A stretch of 64,000 bases of DNA from Asticcacaulis sp. SL142 (lineage in GTDB: Bacteria > Pseudomonadota > Alphaproteobacteria > Caulobacterales > Caulobacteraceae), in assembly GCF_026625745.1 (NCBI RefSeq), contig NZ_CP113061.1:3565001-3629000 (forward strand), given 5' to 3'. The position numbers and the translations under genes were made by a program. Position 1 is the stretch's first letter; each line of letters starts with the position of its first letter. This document shows, one piece after another, positions 54,429-62,731 of the stretch. The notes under the pieces were generated by a model. The model did no database searches and was not told the origin of the DNA. It was given only the letters and a program-made list of their open reading frames with translations.

Positions 54429-55610
54429 TTAGTTAGCCGGGGCTGCGCGTTTCTCAAATAGCCGCTTCAGGCCAAGGGCTACAGCCCCGGCGATCAGGCC
54501 CCAGAAGGCTGAGCCCAAACCGAACAGCACCACTCCGGAACCGGTGGCTAGAAACGTGACGATCGCCGGATCACGGTCGCGCGGGTCGCTCATCGCGTTT
54601 TCCAGCGCGCCAATGAGGGGCGGAATGAGCGCGAGACCCGTCACAGATGCGATAACGGGTGGGGGTAATGCCAGGAAAAGACGGACGAGTGCGGGCGAGA
54701 ACAGGGCGAGGGCAAGATAAAATCCCGCATAGATCATCGCGACCTGCCAGCGACGTGCCGGATCAGGGTGGGCTTCAGCACTCGTACAAAGGCTGGCCGT
54801 TATGGCCGCGATATTGACGCCGTGGGCACCAAAAGGGGCCGCGATAAGGCTGGCCAAACCCGTGGTCGCAATCAGAGTACCCGCCGGCGGCTGATAGCCT
54901 GCCGAGCGCAATACCACCAGGCCAGGAAGGTTTTGCGAGACCAGTGTCACCATAAACAGAGGTATGCCGAGGCTAATAATAGACGCTATGTCTGGTTGGG
55001 GGGCAATCGGTAACAGGGTGCCGAATGTTGGACCTGCGGCGAGTTGCGCCATATCACCGCGAACCAAGGTGAAGCCAATGGCAAGGGCAAGAACGACGAT
55101 AAGGGCGTAGAGGGGGATTAGCCGACGTGCGGCTAAGAACACGACGACAAGGCTGGCAACCAAAACCGGATCCGTCGATCCCAGTCGAAACAGGGCCAGA
55201 CAAAAAGGCAGCAGCACCCCGGCCAGCATGGCCGAGGCAATGGCGGCAGGAATCCTGGCAATTAGCCGTCCCAGAGCTGGTGTTACACCGACGATAATCA
55301 TCATTACCGCGGCTGTTACGAAGACGGCGATTGCCGCAGGCCAGGATATACCCGTTGACGTGGCCGCAAGGAGTGCCGCTCCCGGCGTTGACCACGCCAG
55401 CACAACCGGCATCCGATGGCGAAAAGATAGCGCTGCCCCCGCAAACGCAATGCCAAGACACAGAGCGGTAACCGCAGAGCCCGTTTGATCCACCGTTGCG
55501 CCCATGGCTCTCAGGGCCTGAACGACGAGGGCAATGGTGCCCCCGAAACCAACAAAGGTGGCAACTAAGGCAGCGGACCATGAAGGCAGTGGCGGAAAGC
55601 TAAGGGTCAT
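54429..55610 (-). CDS. benE: BenE-family benzoate/H+ symporter-like protein
   Basis: 393 aa from ATG 55610 (a TTG precedes it). About 11-12 membrane helices. Family segments: F-V-G-F-G-G-T-I-A-L near residue 20, W-S-T-P-G-A-A-L-L near 73, G-A-H-G-V-N-I-A-A-I-T near 262 and C-T-S-A-E-A-H-P-D-P-A-R-R-W near 275. BenE proteins are proton-coupled importers of benzoate or related carboxylates. No benzoate-degradation genes are in the window, so the substrate is open. Same strand as, and 75 bp downstream of, the HTH-GAF regulator gene. Confidence 0.88.
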   Translation of the reverse strand: MTLSFPPLPSWSAALVATFVGFGGTIALVVQALRAMGATVDQTGSAVTALCLGIAFAGAALSFRHRMPVVLAWSTPGAALLAATSTGISWPAAIAVFVTAAVMMIIVGVTPALGRLIARIPAAIASAMLAGVLLPFCLALFRLGSTDPVLVASLVVVFLAARRLIPLYALIVVLALAIGFTLVRGDMAQLAAGPTFGTLLPIAPQPDIASIISLGIPLFMVTLVSQNLPGLVVLRSAGYQPPAGTLIATTGLASLIAAPFGAHGVNIAAITASLCTSAEAHPDPARRWQVAMIYAGFYLALALFSPALVRLFLALPPPVIASVTGLALIPPLIGALENAMSDPRDRDPAIVTFLATGSGVVLFGLGSAFWGLIAGAVALGLKRLFEKRAAPAN

Positions 55611-55688
55611 CAATCTGAGCTTCTAGTGGGGCGCAAGCCATCCAGATAAGGGGTATGACAGGATTGGGTGGTGTCTGTGGGCGTAGGA

Positions 55689-56855
55689 TCAGTTTGGTTT
55701 GCGGTCAAGCGCATCCATAGCTATCCGCAACCGCTTATCGGTCGCTCGCAGCTTGATCTCGTCAGATACCAATGCGGCAAGGTTGGTCAAAATAGCCTGC
55801 TGGGTGTCATCGAGCGTGCGGGGCCGCGTGTCGATCACGCAAAGAGACCCCAGGGTGAAACCATCCGGATCAACCACCGGGCAGCCGGCGTAAAAGCGAA
55901 AATGCGGTGCATCTATCACGGCCGGGTTGTCTTCGAAGCGGGGATCTGCCGACAGATCCTCAGAAATCATACACCTGTTTTGCAAGATAGTGTGGTTGCA
56001 AAAGGCCCAGCTTCTGGGCGTGTCGGCCATGTCGAGGCCGTGACGCGACTTGAACCACTGGCGAGTGGGCGTCAACAAGGTGATCAGTGAGATCGGCATG
56101 TCCAGGGTCTGAGCCGCCAGCCAGGTCAGGCGGTCGAAGGTATCCTCGGGTGGTGTATCGATCAGTCCCGACCGCTCCAGAGCCAGCAACCGCTGGGCCT
56201 CGTTACCGGGCAGCGGAAATGGGGAGGGAGGGATAAGTCCGGCTGTGGCGTGTGGCCGGCTGACTACGGCCTCCGCCGCCTCAGCCAGTTCATCAGGGCC
56301 GTTGATAAACTGTACCCTTCCTGACGACCTGGCAAAATCCGAAGCGATTTGACGATCACTCCTGCCCACCACGAGAATGGCGGTGTGTTGAAGGCCCGCG
56401 TCGGAGCCCAGAGCGATAAGCAGACCGTCGGATATGGCAACAGTGTTGGCGTCAAGGACTACAGCGGCCGGAGAGCGGCCCCCGATATCCAGCAAGGCCG
56501 TAAATGGCTCAGGGTAGCTGTCGACAAAACATGACGGCGCGTTTTCGAGGGCGGCCGTGAGTTCGGGCAGGCGCTCAGGCCCGGCGATGAGAATAACCCG
56601 GGCCGAAGCCAGTTTTACACTCGTATCTGCGCCTTTAACGAGCGCGATGACATCGTTGCGGTAAACCCGGCGATGACCGCCAGGCGTCTTCCATGACGGG
56701 ATTGTCCCCCCCTCGATCAGCAACTGCGCCGTTCTGACAGACACGCCAAGGATTTTCGCGGCGTCTGCGGTCGTCACAATCTCTTTTTCTGCTGCGCCCA
56801 TCCGTACTCCTGCGGGCACTGGCCCCTCTGAACGGTAGAAATACCCGACCGCCAT
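55689..56855 (-). CDS. HTH (excisionase/MerR-like) plus GAF domain regulator
   Basis: 388 aa from ATG 56855; ATG 56801 would begin just before the HTH and is a good alternative. Residues ~26-75 form a helix-turn-helix of the excisionase/MerR class (T-A-D-A-A-K-I-L-G-V-S-V-R-T-A-Q ... G-G-H-R-R-V-Y). The middle (~80-200) resembles a degenerate receiver fold (V-V-L-D-A-N-T in place of a phosphoacceptor region). Residues ~225-375 form a GAF domain with A-F-C-N-H-T and Y-A-G-C-P-V near the ligand pocket. A one-component sensor is likely. It is divergent from the GMC oxidoreductase, whose promoter carries four phased TTGAT repeats. Confidence 0.85.
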   Translation of the reverse strand: MAVGYFYRSEGPVPAGVRMGAAEKEIVTTADAAKILGVSVRTAQLLIEGGTIPSWKTPGGHRRVYRNDVIALVKGADTSVKLASARVILIAGPERLPELTAALENAPSCFVDSYPEPFTALLDIGGRSPAAVVLDANTVAISDGLLIALGSDAGLQHTAILVVGRSDRQIASDFARSSGRVQFINGPDELAEAAEAVVSRPHATAGLIPPSPFPLPGNEAQRLLALERSGLIDTPPEDTFDRLTWLAAQTLDMPISLITLLTPTRQWFKSRHGLDMADTPRSWAFCNHTILQNRCMISEDLSADPRFEDNPAVIDAPHFRFYAGCPVVDPDGFTLGSLCVIDTRPRTLDDTQQAILTNLAALVSDEIKLRATDKRLRIAMDALDRKPN

Positions 56856-56875
56856 TGCCTTGACAAGGCCATAAT

Positions 56876-56917
56876 TTGATGTAAATGGAAAAATTGATAA
56901 ATTTGATAAAATTGATA
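56876..56917. promoter_or_regulatory. Phased TTGAT repeats in the divergent promoter
   Basis: TTGATG/TTGATA start at 56876, 56894, 56903 and 56912, all separated by multiples of 9 bp. They lie between the regulator start (56855 or 56801) and the GMC gene start (56941), as expected for a cooperative binding array. The adjacent HTH-GAF protein is the obvious candidate ligand. Confidence 0.5.
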
Positions 56918-56940
56918 CTTAACCCAAAAAGGAGATTAAA

Positions 56941-58557
56941 ATGATGGATCAGCCCACCACCGACACCCCTGAATTTGCTGCGCGAATAGCCGCCAATCAG
57001 GCCGAACGTTTAGCCCATTTAAACCGGACCTATGATTTTATTGTCTGTGGTGCGGGCAGCGCGGGCTCAGTTCTGGCACGACGCCTGGCTGAGAACCCCT
57101 CTGTGCAGGTGCTGTGGATTGAGGCGGGTGGCAGCGACGATCGCCCGAGTGTGATGGAGCCCGCCGCCTGGCCGACCAACCTTGGCAGCGAAACCGACTG
57201 GGGCTTTATGGCTGAGCCAAATCCTGAGTTGAATGGCCGCGCTATGCCCATGTCGATGGGCAAGGTGCTGGGGGGCGGCTCAAGCATCAACGTGATGGTC
57301 TGGGCACGCGGCCACCGCAGCGACTGGGACTATTTCGCGCAAGAAAGCGGCGACGCATCGTGGAACTACGAGTCCGTGCTCGGCATTTACCGTGAGATCG
57401 AGAACTGGCAGGGCGCGCCGGACCCGCTGCGGCGCGGTTCAGGTGGCCCGGTTTACGTCCAGCCCGCGCCTGAACCCGGTCCGGCCGCGCAAGCCATGTT
57501 GCACGCCGCGCTGGAAATGGGCATCCCGACCTATCAAAGTCCGAATGGGGCTATGATGGAAGGCGAGGGGGGCTGCGCCATTAGTGACGTGCTTATTCGC
57601 GATGGTAAGCGAAACTCCATATTTCGGGCCTTTGCCTGGCCCTACCTTGATCGCCCAAATCTGACCCTGTTAACCCACACCCAGGTCAACCGCGTCATCC
57701 TGCGCAATGGGCGGGCCGTTGGGGTGGAGGTGGTTCGTGACGGGTTCATTGAATGGTACACTGCGGCCCACGAAGTCATTCTCTCAATGGGGGCTATTCA
57801 GACACCTGCTGTCCTCATGAGGTCAGGGATTGGTGATGAGGCGGAGCTCAAAGCCGCCGACATAAAGATCAATCACAGTTTGCCGGGCGTCGGGCGTAAT
57901 CTTCAGGACCATGTATCGTTCGGCTGCATCTGGGAATATCGTGAACCTATAGCCCCGCGTAACAGTGGCAGCTCGGCGACGCTCTACTGGAAATCGGAGC
58001 CGTCGATCGCCGATCCGGATATGCTGTTCTGTCAGGTTGAATTCCCCGTGGCAAGCCCGGAAACCGCCGCGCGGGGCGTGCCCGAACATGGCTGGACGAT
58101 GTTTGCAGGTTTGGCCCACCCCAAGAGCCGGGGGCGCGTGCGGTTGCAGAGTAACCGCCCATTAGCTGTACCGCAGATCGACCTGAACACCTTCGGCCAC
58201 CCTGATGACCTGCGCGCGGCCGTAGCCTGCGTCCAGCTTTGCCGTGATCTGGGCAATACGCGCGCTTTTGATCACCTCGTCACCCGCGAAGCCATGCCCG
58301 GCCCGCTGGGCCCCGTTGAAATGGAACAGTATGTGCGCGACGCGGCGGTGACCTACTGGCACCAGACCTGTTCAGCCAAGATGGGGCGGGATGAGATGTC
58401 GGTAGTTGACGCCAGCCTGCGGGTCTACGGCATCGAAGGTCTGCGCATAGCTGACGGCTCGATCATGCCACGCGTCGCCACCGGTAACACCATGGCGCCA
58501 TGCACTATCATTGGAGAAAAGGCGTCACGCTATATTCGGGCCACCTACGGGCTCTAG
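56941..58557 (+). CDS. GMC family FAD-dependent oxidoreductase
   Basis: 538 aa. FAD-binding G-A-G-S-A-G-S-V-L-A-R-R-L near residues 38-50, then L-W-I-E-A-G-G. GMC signature 1-type G-K-V-L-G-G-G-S-S-I-N near 105-115 and signature 2-type G-A-I-Q-T-P-A-V-L-M-R-S-G-I-G near 283-297. Catalytic His in W-H-Q-T-C-S-A-K-M-G near 480, and a C-terminal N-T-M-A-P. Related enzymes oxidise primary alcohols (choline, aromatic or polyethylene-glycol alcohols). It has no signal peptide. Strong AAGGAG before ATG 56941. No aldehyde dehydrogenase is next to it, so the pathway is unknown. Confidence 0.92.
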   Translation: MMDQPTTDTPEFAARIAANQAERLAHLNRTYDFIVCGAGSAGSVLARRLAENPSVQVLWIEAGGSDDRPSVMEPAAWPTNLGSETDWGFMAEPNPELNGRAMPMSMGKVLGGGSSINVMVWARGHRSDWDYFAQESGDASWNYESVLGIYREIENWQGAPDPLRRGSGGPVYVQPAPEPGPAAQAMLHAALEMGIPTYQSPNGAMMEGEGGCAISDVLIRDGKRNSIFRAFAWPYLDRPNLTLLTHTQVNRVILRNGRAVGVEVVRDGFIEWYTAAHEVILSMGAIQTPAVLMRSGIGDEAELKAADIKINHSLPGVGRNLQDHVSFGCIWEYREPIAPRNSGSSATLYWKSEPSIADPDMLFCQVEFPVASPETAARGVPEHGWTMFAGLAHPKSRGRVRLQSNRPLAVPQIDLNTFGHPDDLRAAVACVQLCRDLGNTRAFDHLVTREAMPGPLGPVEMEQYVRDAAVTYWHQTCSAKMGRDEMSVVDASLRVYGIEGLRIADGSIMPRVATGNTMAPCTIIGEKASRYIRATYGL

Positions 58558-58595
58558 GTTCCCGACCGATAAAAAGACTACGGTACAGTGAAAAG

Positions 58596-58630
58596 GTGTG
58601 TGCAGCCGAGATCATATTGGCTGCGCACAC
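58596..58630 (+). terminator. Hairpin after the GMC gene
   Basis: GTGTGTGCAGCC pairs with GGCTGCGCACAC (one G-U pair) around an 11-nt loop, 40 bp past the stop. Stem is strong but a U-run is lacking; probable terminator. Confidence 0.55.
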
Positions 58631-58703
58631 GCCTTCGATCCTTGAGTTTTGAGATTTGGTGGGAGGTAAAATTACGAGACTGAGTCTAAATTTTCACTGG
58701 AAT

Positions 58704-58730
58704 GGAATAATCAGCTCCCGAAAGCGTCTA
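58704..58730 (+). promoter_or_regulatory. ECF-sigma-type promoter for the catalase operon
   Basis: -35-like GGAATAA (58704-58710) and -10-like CGTCTA (58725-58730) have 16 bp between GGAAT and CGTC, the architecture of many ECF promoters. Transcription would start near 58737, 20 bp before the first ATG of an operon that encodes its own ECF sigma factor. Confidence 0.55.
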
Positions 58731-58756
58731 TCACTTCATGGAGGTAGATAACGCTC

Positions 58757-59809
58757 ATGCTGGATTCTAAATCGGCTCTGCCCGCGCTCGGCGCCATTGG
58801 CGCTATAGTCGCGGTTCTTATACTAGGCTTTGGGTGGGCGCGGGGATGGCTGGGCCCGACGCGCGTGAGTGGTGCGGCCATTGCCGATGCTCTGGAAGGC
58901 AATGCCGGTAAGCATGCCGGACATCGCCGCGCCCATGCCAAGGGTATGTGCGTGACCGGGTACTTCGACAGTAACGGCAACGGACGCAAGGTTTCGACCG
59001 CGACGGTATTTAAGCCGGGACGCTACCCCGTCGTCGGGCGCTTTTCATTGGGCGGGGGCAACCCGCTGGCTAGGGACGGACGCAACGTATTCCATGCCCT
59101 GGCCCTGCGCATTGTCACCCCGGACCGGCAAGAGTGGCGGCTGGCCATGGACCACACCGACATCTTCCCCGTCGCGACCCCGCAAGCCTTCGTCGCGCTT
59201 CAAAAGGCCTCGACGCCCTTGCCTGCGACCGGCCAGCCCGATCCCGCCGTCATGAAGGCTTATCTGGCTGAACACCCCGAAACCAAGGCCTTCCAGGACT
59301 ATATGAAGACTAATCCTCTGCCCGGCAGCTTTGCGACGGGGCCATATCACAGCATCAATGCCTTCCGCTTTACGGACGCTCAGGCACAGCATCGCTTTGT
59401 ACGCTGGTCTTTTCAGCCCGAAGCCTCAGGCCCGCTGCTTGATAAAGCGAACCTGAATGACTTACCAAAGGACTTTCTGTTCGACGAAATGAAGGCGCGC
59501 CTAAAACAGGGGCCTGTGGCCTGGCGCATGGTGGTGACCTTAGCGGCCCCGGATGATGTCACGGACAATGCCACCGTGCGGTGGCCCGCCGGGCGACGCC
59601 AGCTTGAGACGGGACGCCTCGTTATCGATCGCGCCGAGCCTCAATCCGGTGACGCCTGTCGCGATCTCAATTTCGATCCAACCGTGCTGCCGCCAGGTAT
59701 CGCCATCTCAGACGATCCTCTTCTGGCGGCGCGCGCTGCTGCCTATTCCGCATCCTTTACGCGCAGGGCGGGCGAAACGCCGCCTCCATCCAATGGAGCG
59801 CACTCATGA
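58757..59809 (+). CDS. Catalase-family peroxidase (SrpA-like), membrane-anchored
   Basis: 350 aa, the short catalase-related type. One N-terminal membrane helix (about residues 9-30) serves as anchor or uncleaved signal. The heme catalase His motif R-R-A-H-A-K-G-M-C is near residues 56-64, followed by V-G-R-F-S-L-G-G-G-N-P and a Y-H-S-I-N-A-F-R-F segment. The C-terminus has D-P-L-L-A-A-R-A-A-A-Y. It should use peroxide at the periplasmic face, with electrons perhaps from the co-encoded cytochrome b. It is first in a four-gene operon with ECF sigma and anti-sigma genes; overlaps the next gene by ATGA. Preceded by a GGAATAA/CGTCTA promoter. Confidence 0.85.
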   Translation: MLDSKSALPALGAIGAIVAVLILGFGWARGWLGPTRVSGAAIADALEGNAGKHAGHRRAHAKGMCVTGYFDSNGNGRKVSTATVFKPGRYPVVGRFSLGGGNPLARDGRNVFHALALRIVTPDRQEWRLAMDHTDIFPVATPQAFVALQKASTPLPATGQPDPAVMKAYLAEHPETKAFQDYMKTNPLPGSFATGPYHSINAFRFTDAQAQHRFVRWSFQPEASGPLLDKANLNDLPKDFLFDEMKARLKQGPVAWRMVVTLAAPDDVTDNATVRWPAGRRQLETGRLVIDRAEPQSGDACRDLNFDPTVLPPGIAISDDPLLAARAAAYSASFTRRAGETPPPSNGAHS

Positions 59810-60330
59810 CCCGTTTTCATCTGACCCTGAGGCTCCTGCACTGGTTTATGGCAGCCCTCATTATAGCGATGCTGTTTATAGGCGTGGGCATGGTTTCAAC
59901 GGCGGGCCCGGCCTACCCGTGGCTCCTCGCGCTTCACCGCTTAGTGGGCATAGCCCTGTTGGCCTTGGTCGTGATACGGCTGACCTTAAGATGGCGCTTA
60001 GGGGCGCCAGCGCTTCCCCACGATCTGCCGGGGTGGCAAAAAATGGCCGCGCGAGCCGTACATTTAACCTTTTATGGGCTGCTTCTGGCCATGCCCATGA
60101 TAGGATGGGCCATGCTGTCGGCATCAGGCACGCCTGTGGTCTTAATCAATGGAGTAATTTTACCGCCGATTGCGCCCCACGACCTTCAGCTTTTCGCAGG
60201 CTTGCGAAAGCTCCATACGTGTCTGGCGTTCATCTTTTTTGCGCTAATACTGGGGCACCTGGCCGTTGGACTCGCTCATGGCCTGATCCGTAAAGACGGG
60301 GTTCTGGCCAGCATGGGTTTTGGACGGTAA
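59806..60330 (+). CDS. Cytochrome b561-family membrane protein
   Basis: 174 aa with four membrane helices. Candidate heme-ligand His residues are in helix 1 (L-L-H-W), helix 2 (L-H-R-L-V-G), and the last helices (L-H-T-C near 142, G-H-L and L-A-H-G near 155-163). This is the bacterial cytochrome b561/YceJ group, which passes electrons from quinol to periplasmic partners. Adjacent to and coupled with the catalase-like gene, it may supply that enzyme; this pairing recurs in other proteobacteria (from memory). Confidence 0.85.
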   Translation: MTRFHLTLRLLHWFMAALIIAMLFIGVGMVSTAGPAYPWLLALHRLVGIALLALVVIRLTLRWRLGAPALPHDLPGWQKMAARAVHLTFYGLLLAMPMIGWAMLSASGTPVVLINGVILPPIAPHDLQLFAGLRKLHTCLAFIFFALILGHLAVGLAHGLIRKDGVLASMGFGR

Positions 60331-60339
60331 CTTGTATAC

Positions 60340-60876
60340 ATGAACGATATGACGCGCCTGATCGAACCGCATATACCGGCCCTGCGCAGGTATGCCCGTG
60401 CGCTTTTGCGCGACGTGACGGCGGCGGACGATCTGGTGCAGGATGCGCTTGAACGCGCCGTAGCCCGCTGGCACAGCCGGCGAGGTGAAGGGGATGTGCG
60501 CAACTGGTTATTCGCTATTCTGCATAATCGTTTTATCGATCAAGGGCGTAAACATCGCAGACATATGACAGTGCCGCTTGATGAAGCCACCTTGCCGAAA
60601 ATTGCGCCGCCACAATTACATGAACTTGAACATGCCCAATTGCTGGCCTCAGTCCATCAGTTGCCGGAGGGGCTGCGCACCGTTCTGCTTCTGATTGCGC
60701 TTGAAGGGCTAAGTTATCGCGAATGTGCCGACGTGTTACGCATACCGACCGGAACGGTTATGTCGAGACTCTCACGCGCGCGCGAGGGGCTGGCGACGAT
60801 GATTAAAGCCACAGGCGACGGCGTCATCCCCTTTGGGCTTAGGCAAAAACTGGATAACAGGAGACAGGAAACGTGA
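60340..60876 (+). CDS. ECF-type RNA polymerase sigma factor
   Basis: 178 aa. Region 2 (A-L-L-R-D-V-T-A-A-D-D-L-V-Q-D-A-L-E-R-A near residues 22-41, W-L-F-A-I-L-H-N near 58) and region 4 (L-P-E-G-L-R-T-V-L-L-L near 108, L-S-Y-R-E-C-A-D-V-L-R-I-P-T-G-T-V-M-S-R-L-S-R-A-R near 127-150); no region 1 or 3. It overlaps the anti-sigma gene by 4 bp (GTGA), a coupling that keeps the two in balance. It probably drives the operon it sits in. Confidence 0.92.
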   Translation: MNDMTRLIEPHIPALRRYARALLRDVTAADDLVQDALERAVARWHSRRGEGDVRNWLFAILHNRFIDQGRKHRRHMTVPLDEATLPKIAPPQLHELEHAQLLASVHQLPEGLRTVLLLIALEGLSYRECADVLRIPTGTVMSRLSRAREGLATMIKATGDGVIPFGLRQKLDNRRQET

Positions 60877-61676
60877 TCGAGTCCGTCAGCGACCCCGTCA
60901 CCGAAGATGATCTGCACGCTTTCGTGGACGGACATCTCACACCCGAGAGGGTGCACGTCGTTGAGATGTGGCTTAAAGCCCATCCGAAAGACGCGCAACG
61001 CGTATCGATTATGCGTGAACAAACCGAAGCGCTGCGCGACATGTTCAGACCGGTCGCCGAGGAGCCTCTGCCATCACGTTTGCGCCTGAACCATATTCAG
61101 GAGCGTGTCGTTGCCAAACGGCGCGGGGCTTTAGTTGTCCCGCTCTGGCGGGCGGCAGCCGCCAGCGCACTCCTGCTGATTGGCGGTGCCGGGGGCTGGG
61201 GTTTGCGGCAGGCGAGTTTACCTCAGCCAGAAGGGCTAACGGCTTTAATTGAAGAAGCCAGCGCCAGTTACGTGGTCTACGCCCCTGACCGGGAGCGACC
61301 GGTAGAAATCCGGGCCTCGGATAGACAAACCCTCAGCCACTGGGCGCAAACGCGGCTAGGCTATACCCCTGCGCTTCCGGATCTTAGCCCCGCCGGGTAT
61401 CGCTTGATGGGGGGGCGGGTTGTGGCAACCCCACGCGGGCCGGCGCTGATGATTATGTACGACGACGACCATGGATCGAGATTTGTCCTGTTTACGCGGA
61501 CTATGAACCACAAAGACCGGGAGGCGCCGCTGCGAAACAGTCAGGATGGCGACCTTAGGCGCTACGCCTGGGCATCCTCTGGTATCGGCTATTCCTTGGT
61601 GGGGGCCGCACCTGATCACGTTCTTCGGTCACTGGCGCAACGTATTCAATCTGAACAGGGCAGGTTCAGTTCCTGA
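60873..61676 (+). CDS. Anti-sigma factor (transmembrane)
   Basis: 267 aa from GTG 60873. The cytoplasmic N-terminal segment resembles anti-sigma domains (E-D-D-L-H-A-F-V-D-G-H-L-T near residues 8-20, then V-E-M-W-L-K-A-H-P). It has no Cys pair, so it is not a ZAS-type zinc anti-sigma. One membrane helix near residues 90-110 (A-A-A-S-A-L-L-L-I-G-G-A-G). A ~150-residue periplasmic domain ends the protein. It should hold the ECF factor inactive until a periplasmic signal, perhaps oxidative, is sensed. Confidence 0.85.
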   Translation: MIESVSDPVTEDDLHAFVDGHLTPERVHVVEMWLKAHPKDAQRVSIMREQTEALRDMFRPVAEEPLPSRLRLNHIQERVVAKRRGALVVPLWRAAAASALLLIGGAGGWGLRQASLPQPEGLTALIEEASASYVVYAPDRERPVEIRASDRQTLSHWAQTRLGYTPALPDLSPAGYRLMGGRVVATPRGPALMIMYDDDHGSRFVLFTRTMNHKDREAPLRNSQDGDLRRYAWASSGIGYSLVGAAPDHVLRSLAQRIQSEQGRFSS

Positions 61677-61734
61677 CGCCGCATCATGGTGCGTCCACTC
61701 ACGCAATACTACCGGGGCCTCTTGTGCGCCGCGC

Positions 61735-61775
61735 AAAAAAAAAGCGGAGCAGGTGACCCGGGGGCATCTGCTCCG
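61735..61775 (-). terminator. Rho-independent terminator of the alpha/beta hydrolase gene
   Basis: Read on the minus strand, an 8-bp stem (CGGAGCAG/CTGCTCCG, 61745-61752 with 61768-61775) is followed by a run of nine T (61735-61743). It lies 22 bp past the hydrolase stop; on the plus strand it could also slow read-through from the anti-sigma gene. Confidence 0.8.
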
Positions 61776-61796
61776 ATAGTCCAATTTATCTGGACT

Positions 61797-62588
61797 TTAG
61801 CGGGTTTTTGAGACCGTCTGTGCGGCCGTGTCGATCGTATCGGCGACCACTTCTGGCTGGGTCATGAACAGGGCGTGGCTGGCCGAGACCTTGGTGATCT
61901 TGGCGTTCATGCGGTTGGCCATGTGCAGCAACATCGCCTGATCAAAGGCCTTGTCTTCGGTGGCGATGACCGCCCAGCTTGGCTTCGTTCTCCAGGCCGC
62001 GTTTTTGAGCTTTGTACCGAAGGCGGACAGATTGATGGGGACTTGCGAGTCGGCCATGAAGGCGGCGTCCGCATCGCTCACGTCATGGGCGAACCCGGCC
62101 TTGAACTTATCCCGGTTGATGAACGCAAAGCCATCTGACCGTGTATCGAGAACAAACTCGGTCGCCGGTGCGAAGCCCTCATATTGTTGAGCGGTCGTTT
62201 CTCCGGCATCGGGCGACAAGGCGGAGACGTACACCAGCCCTGCAACCTTTGGATCGACCCCGGCTTCAGTTATGACGGTGCCGCCCCATGAATGGCCAAC
62301 AAGGATGGTCGGGCCGTCTTGCTGATTCAGGGCGCGCTTGGTGGCGGCTACATCGTCTTCAAGTGAGGTCAGCGGGTTCTGAACGATAGTCACGCGGTAG
62401 CCGCGCTGCGTCAGTCTGTCGTAAACCCCGCGCCAGCCGGTGCCGTCAGCAAAGGCGCCGTGAACCAGCACGACATTCTTGACAGCTTGGTTCTGCGGGA
62501 TGGCTTCCTTCGCATTTGCGGGTTGAACAGCTATGATCGCCAGGGTGGCGGCTGTGGCTGCGAGGACTGTTTTGATCGTGGGTTTCAT
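61797..62588 (-). CDS. Exported alpha/beta hydrolase
   Basis: 263 aa from ATG 62588 (GGAG six bases upstream; two further ATGs lie just before). Signal peptide about residues 1-26 (ending A-N-A). Oxyanion H-G-A-F near 45, nucleophile elbow G-H-S-W-G-G near 98-103, and catalytic His in S-A-S-H-A near 240. It resembles the EstC/pyrethroid-hydrolase-like group often linked to MarR/HxlR regulators. It is divergent from an OhrR-like repressor, with three TATCGCGATA-type palindromes between the starts, so it is probably de-repressed by oxidants or quinone-like compounds. Substrate unknown. Confidence 0.85.
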   Translation of the reverse strand: MKPTIKTVLAATAATLAIIAVQPANAKEAIPQNQAVKNVVLVHGAFADGTGWRGVYDRLTQRGYRVTIVQNPLTSLEDDVAATKRALNQQDGPTILVGHSWGGTVITEAGVDPKVAGLVYVSALSPDAGETTAQQYEGFAPATEFVLDTRSDGFAFINRDKFKAGFAHDVSDADAAFMADSQVPINLSAFGTKLKNAAWRTKPSWAVIATEDKAFDQAMLLHMANRMNAKITKVSASHALFMTQPEVVADTIDTAAQTVSKTR

Positions 62589-62617
62589 CGTCATCTCCAT
62601 CTATACCGCGGTAACAG

Positions 62618-62700
62618 TTATCGCGATAAATTAAGCTTTAATTCCGGATTATTTAGCTGTCAAGCTAAAAAATTATCGCGATATTGTTTTTCGCGATATC
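62618..62700. promoter_or_regulatory. Three TATCGCGATA palindromes, candidate OhrR-type operators
   Basis: TTATCGCGATAA at 62618-62629 (perfect 12-bp palindrome), TTATCGCGATAT at 62673-62684, and a partial copy TCGCGATATC at 62691-62700. The first sits 30 bp from the hydrolase start, the last two ~35-60 bp from the repressor start, so both directions can be controlled. The sequence type suits MarR/OhrR operators. Confidence 0.65.
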
Positions 62701-62731
62701 ACGTATTATATAGTGGCCAAAGGAGCTTCAC

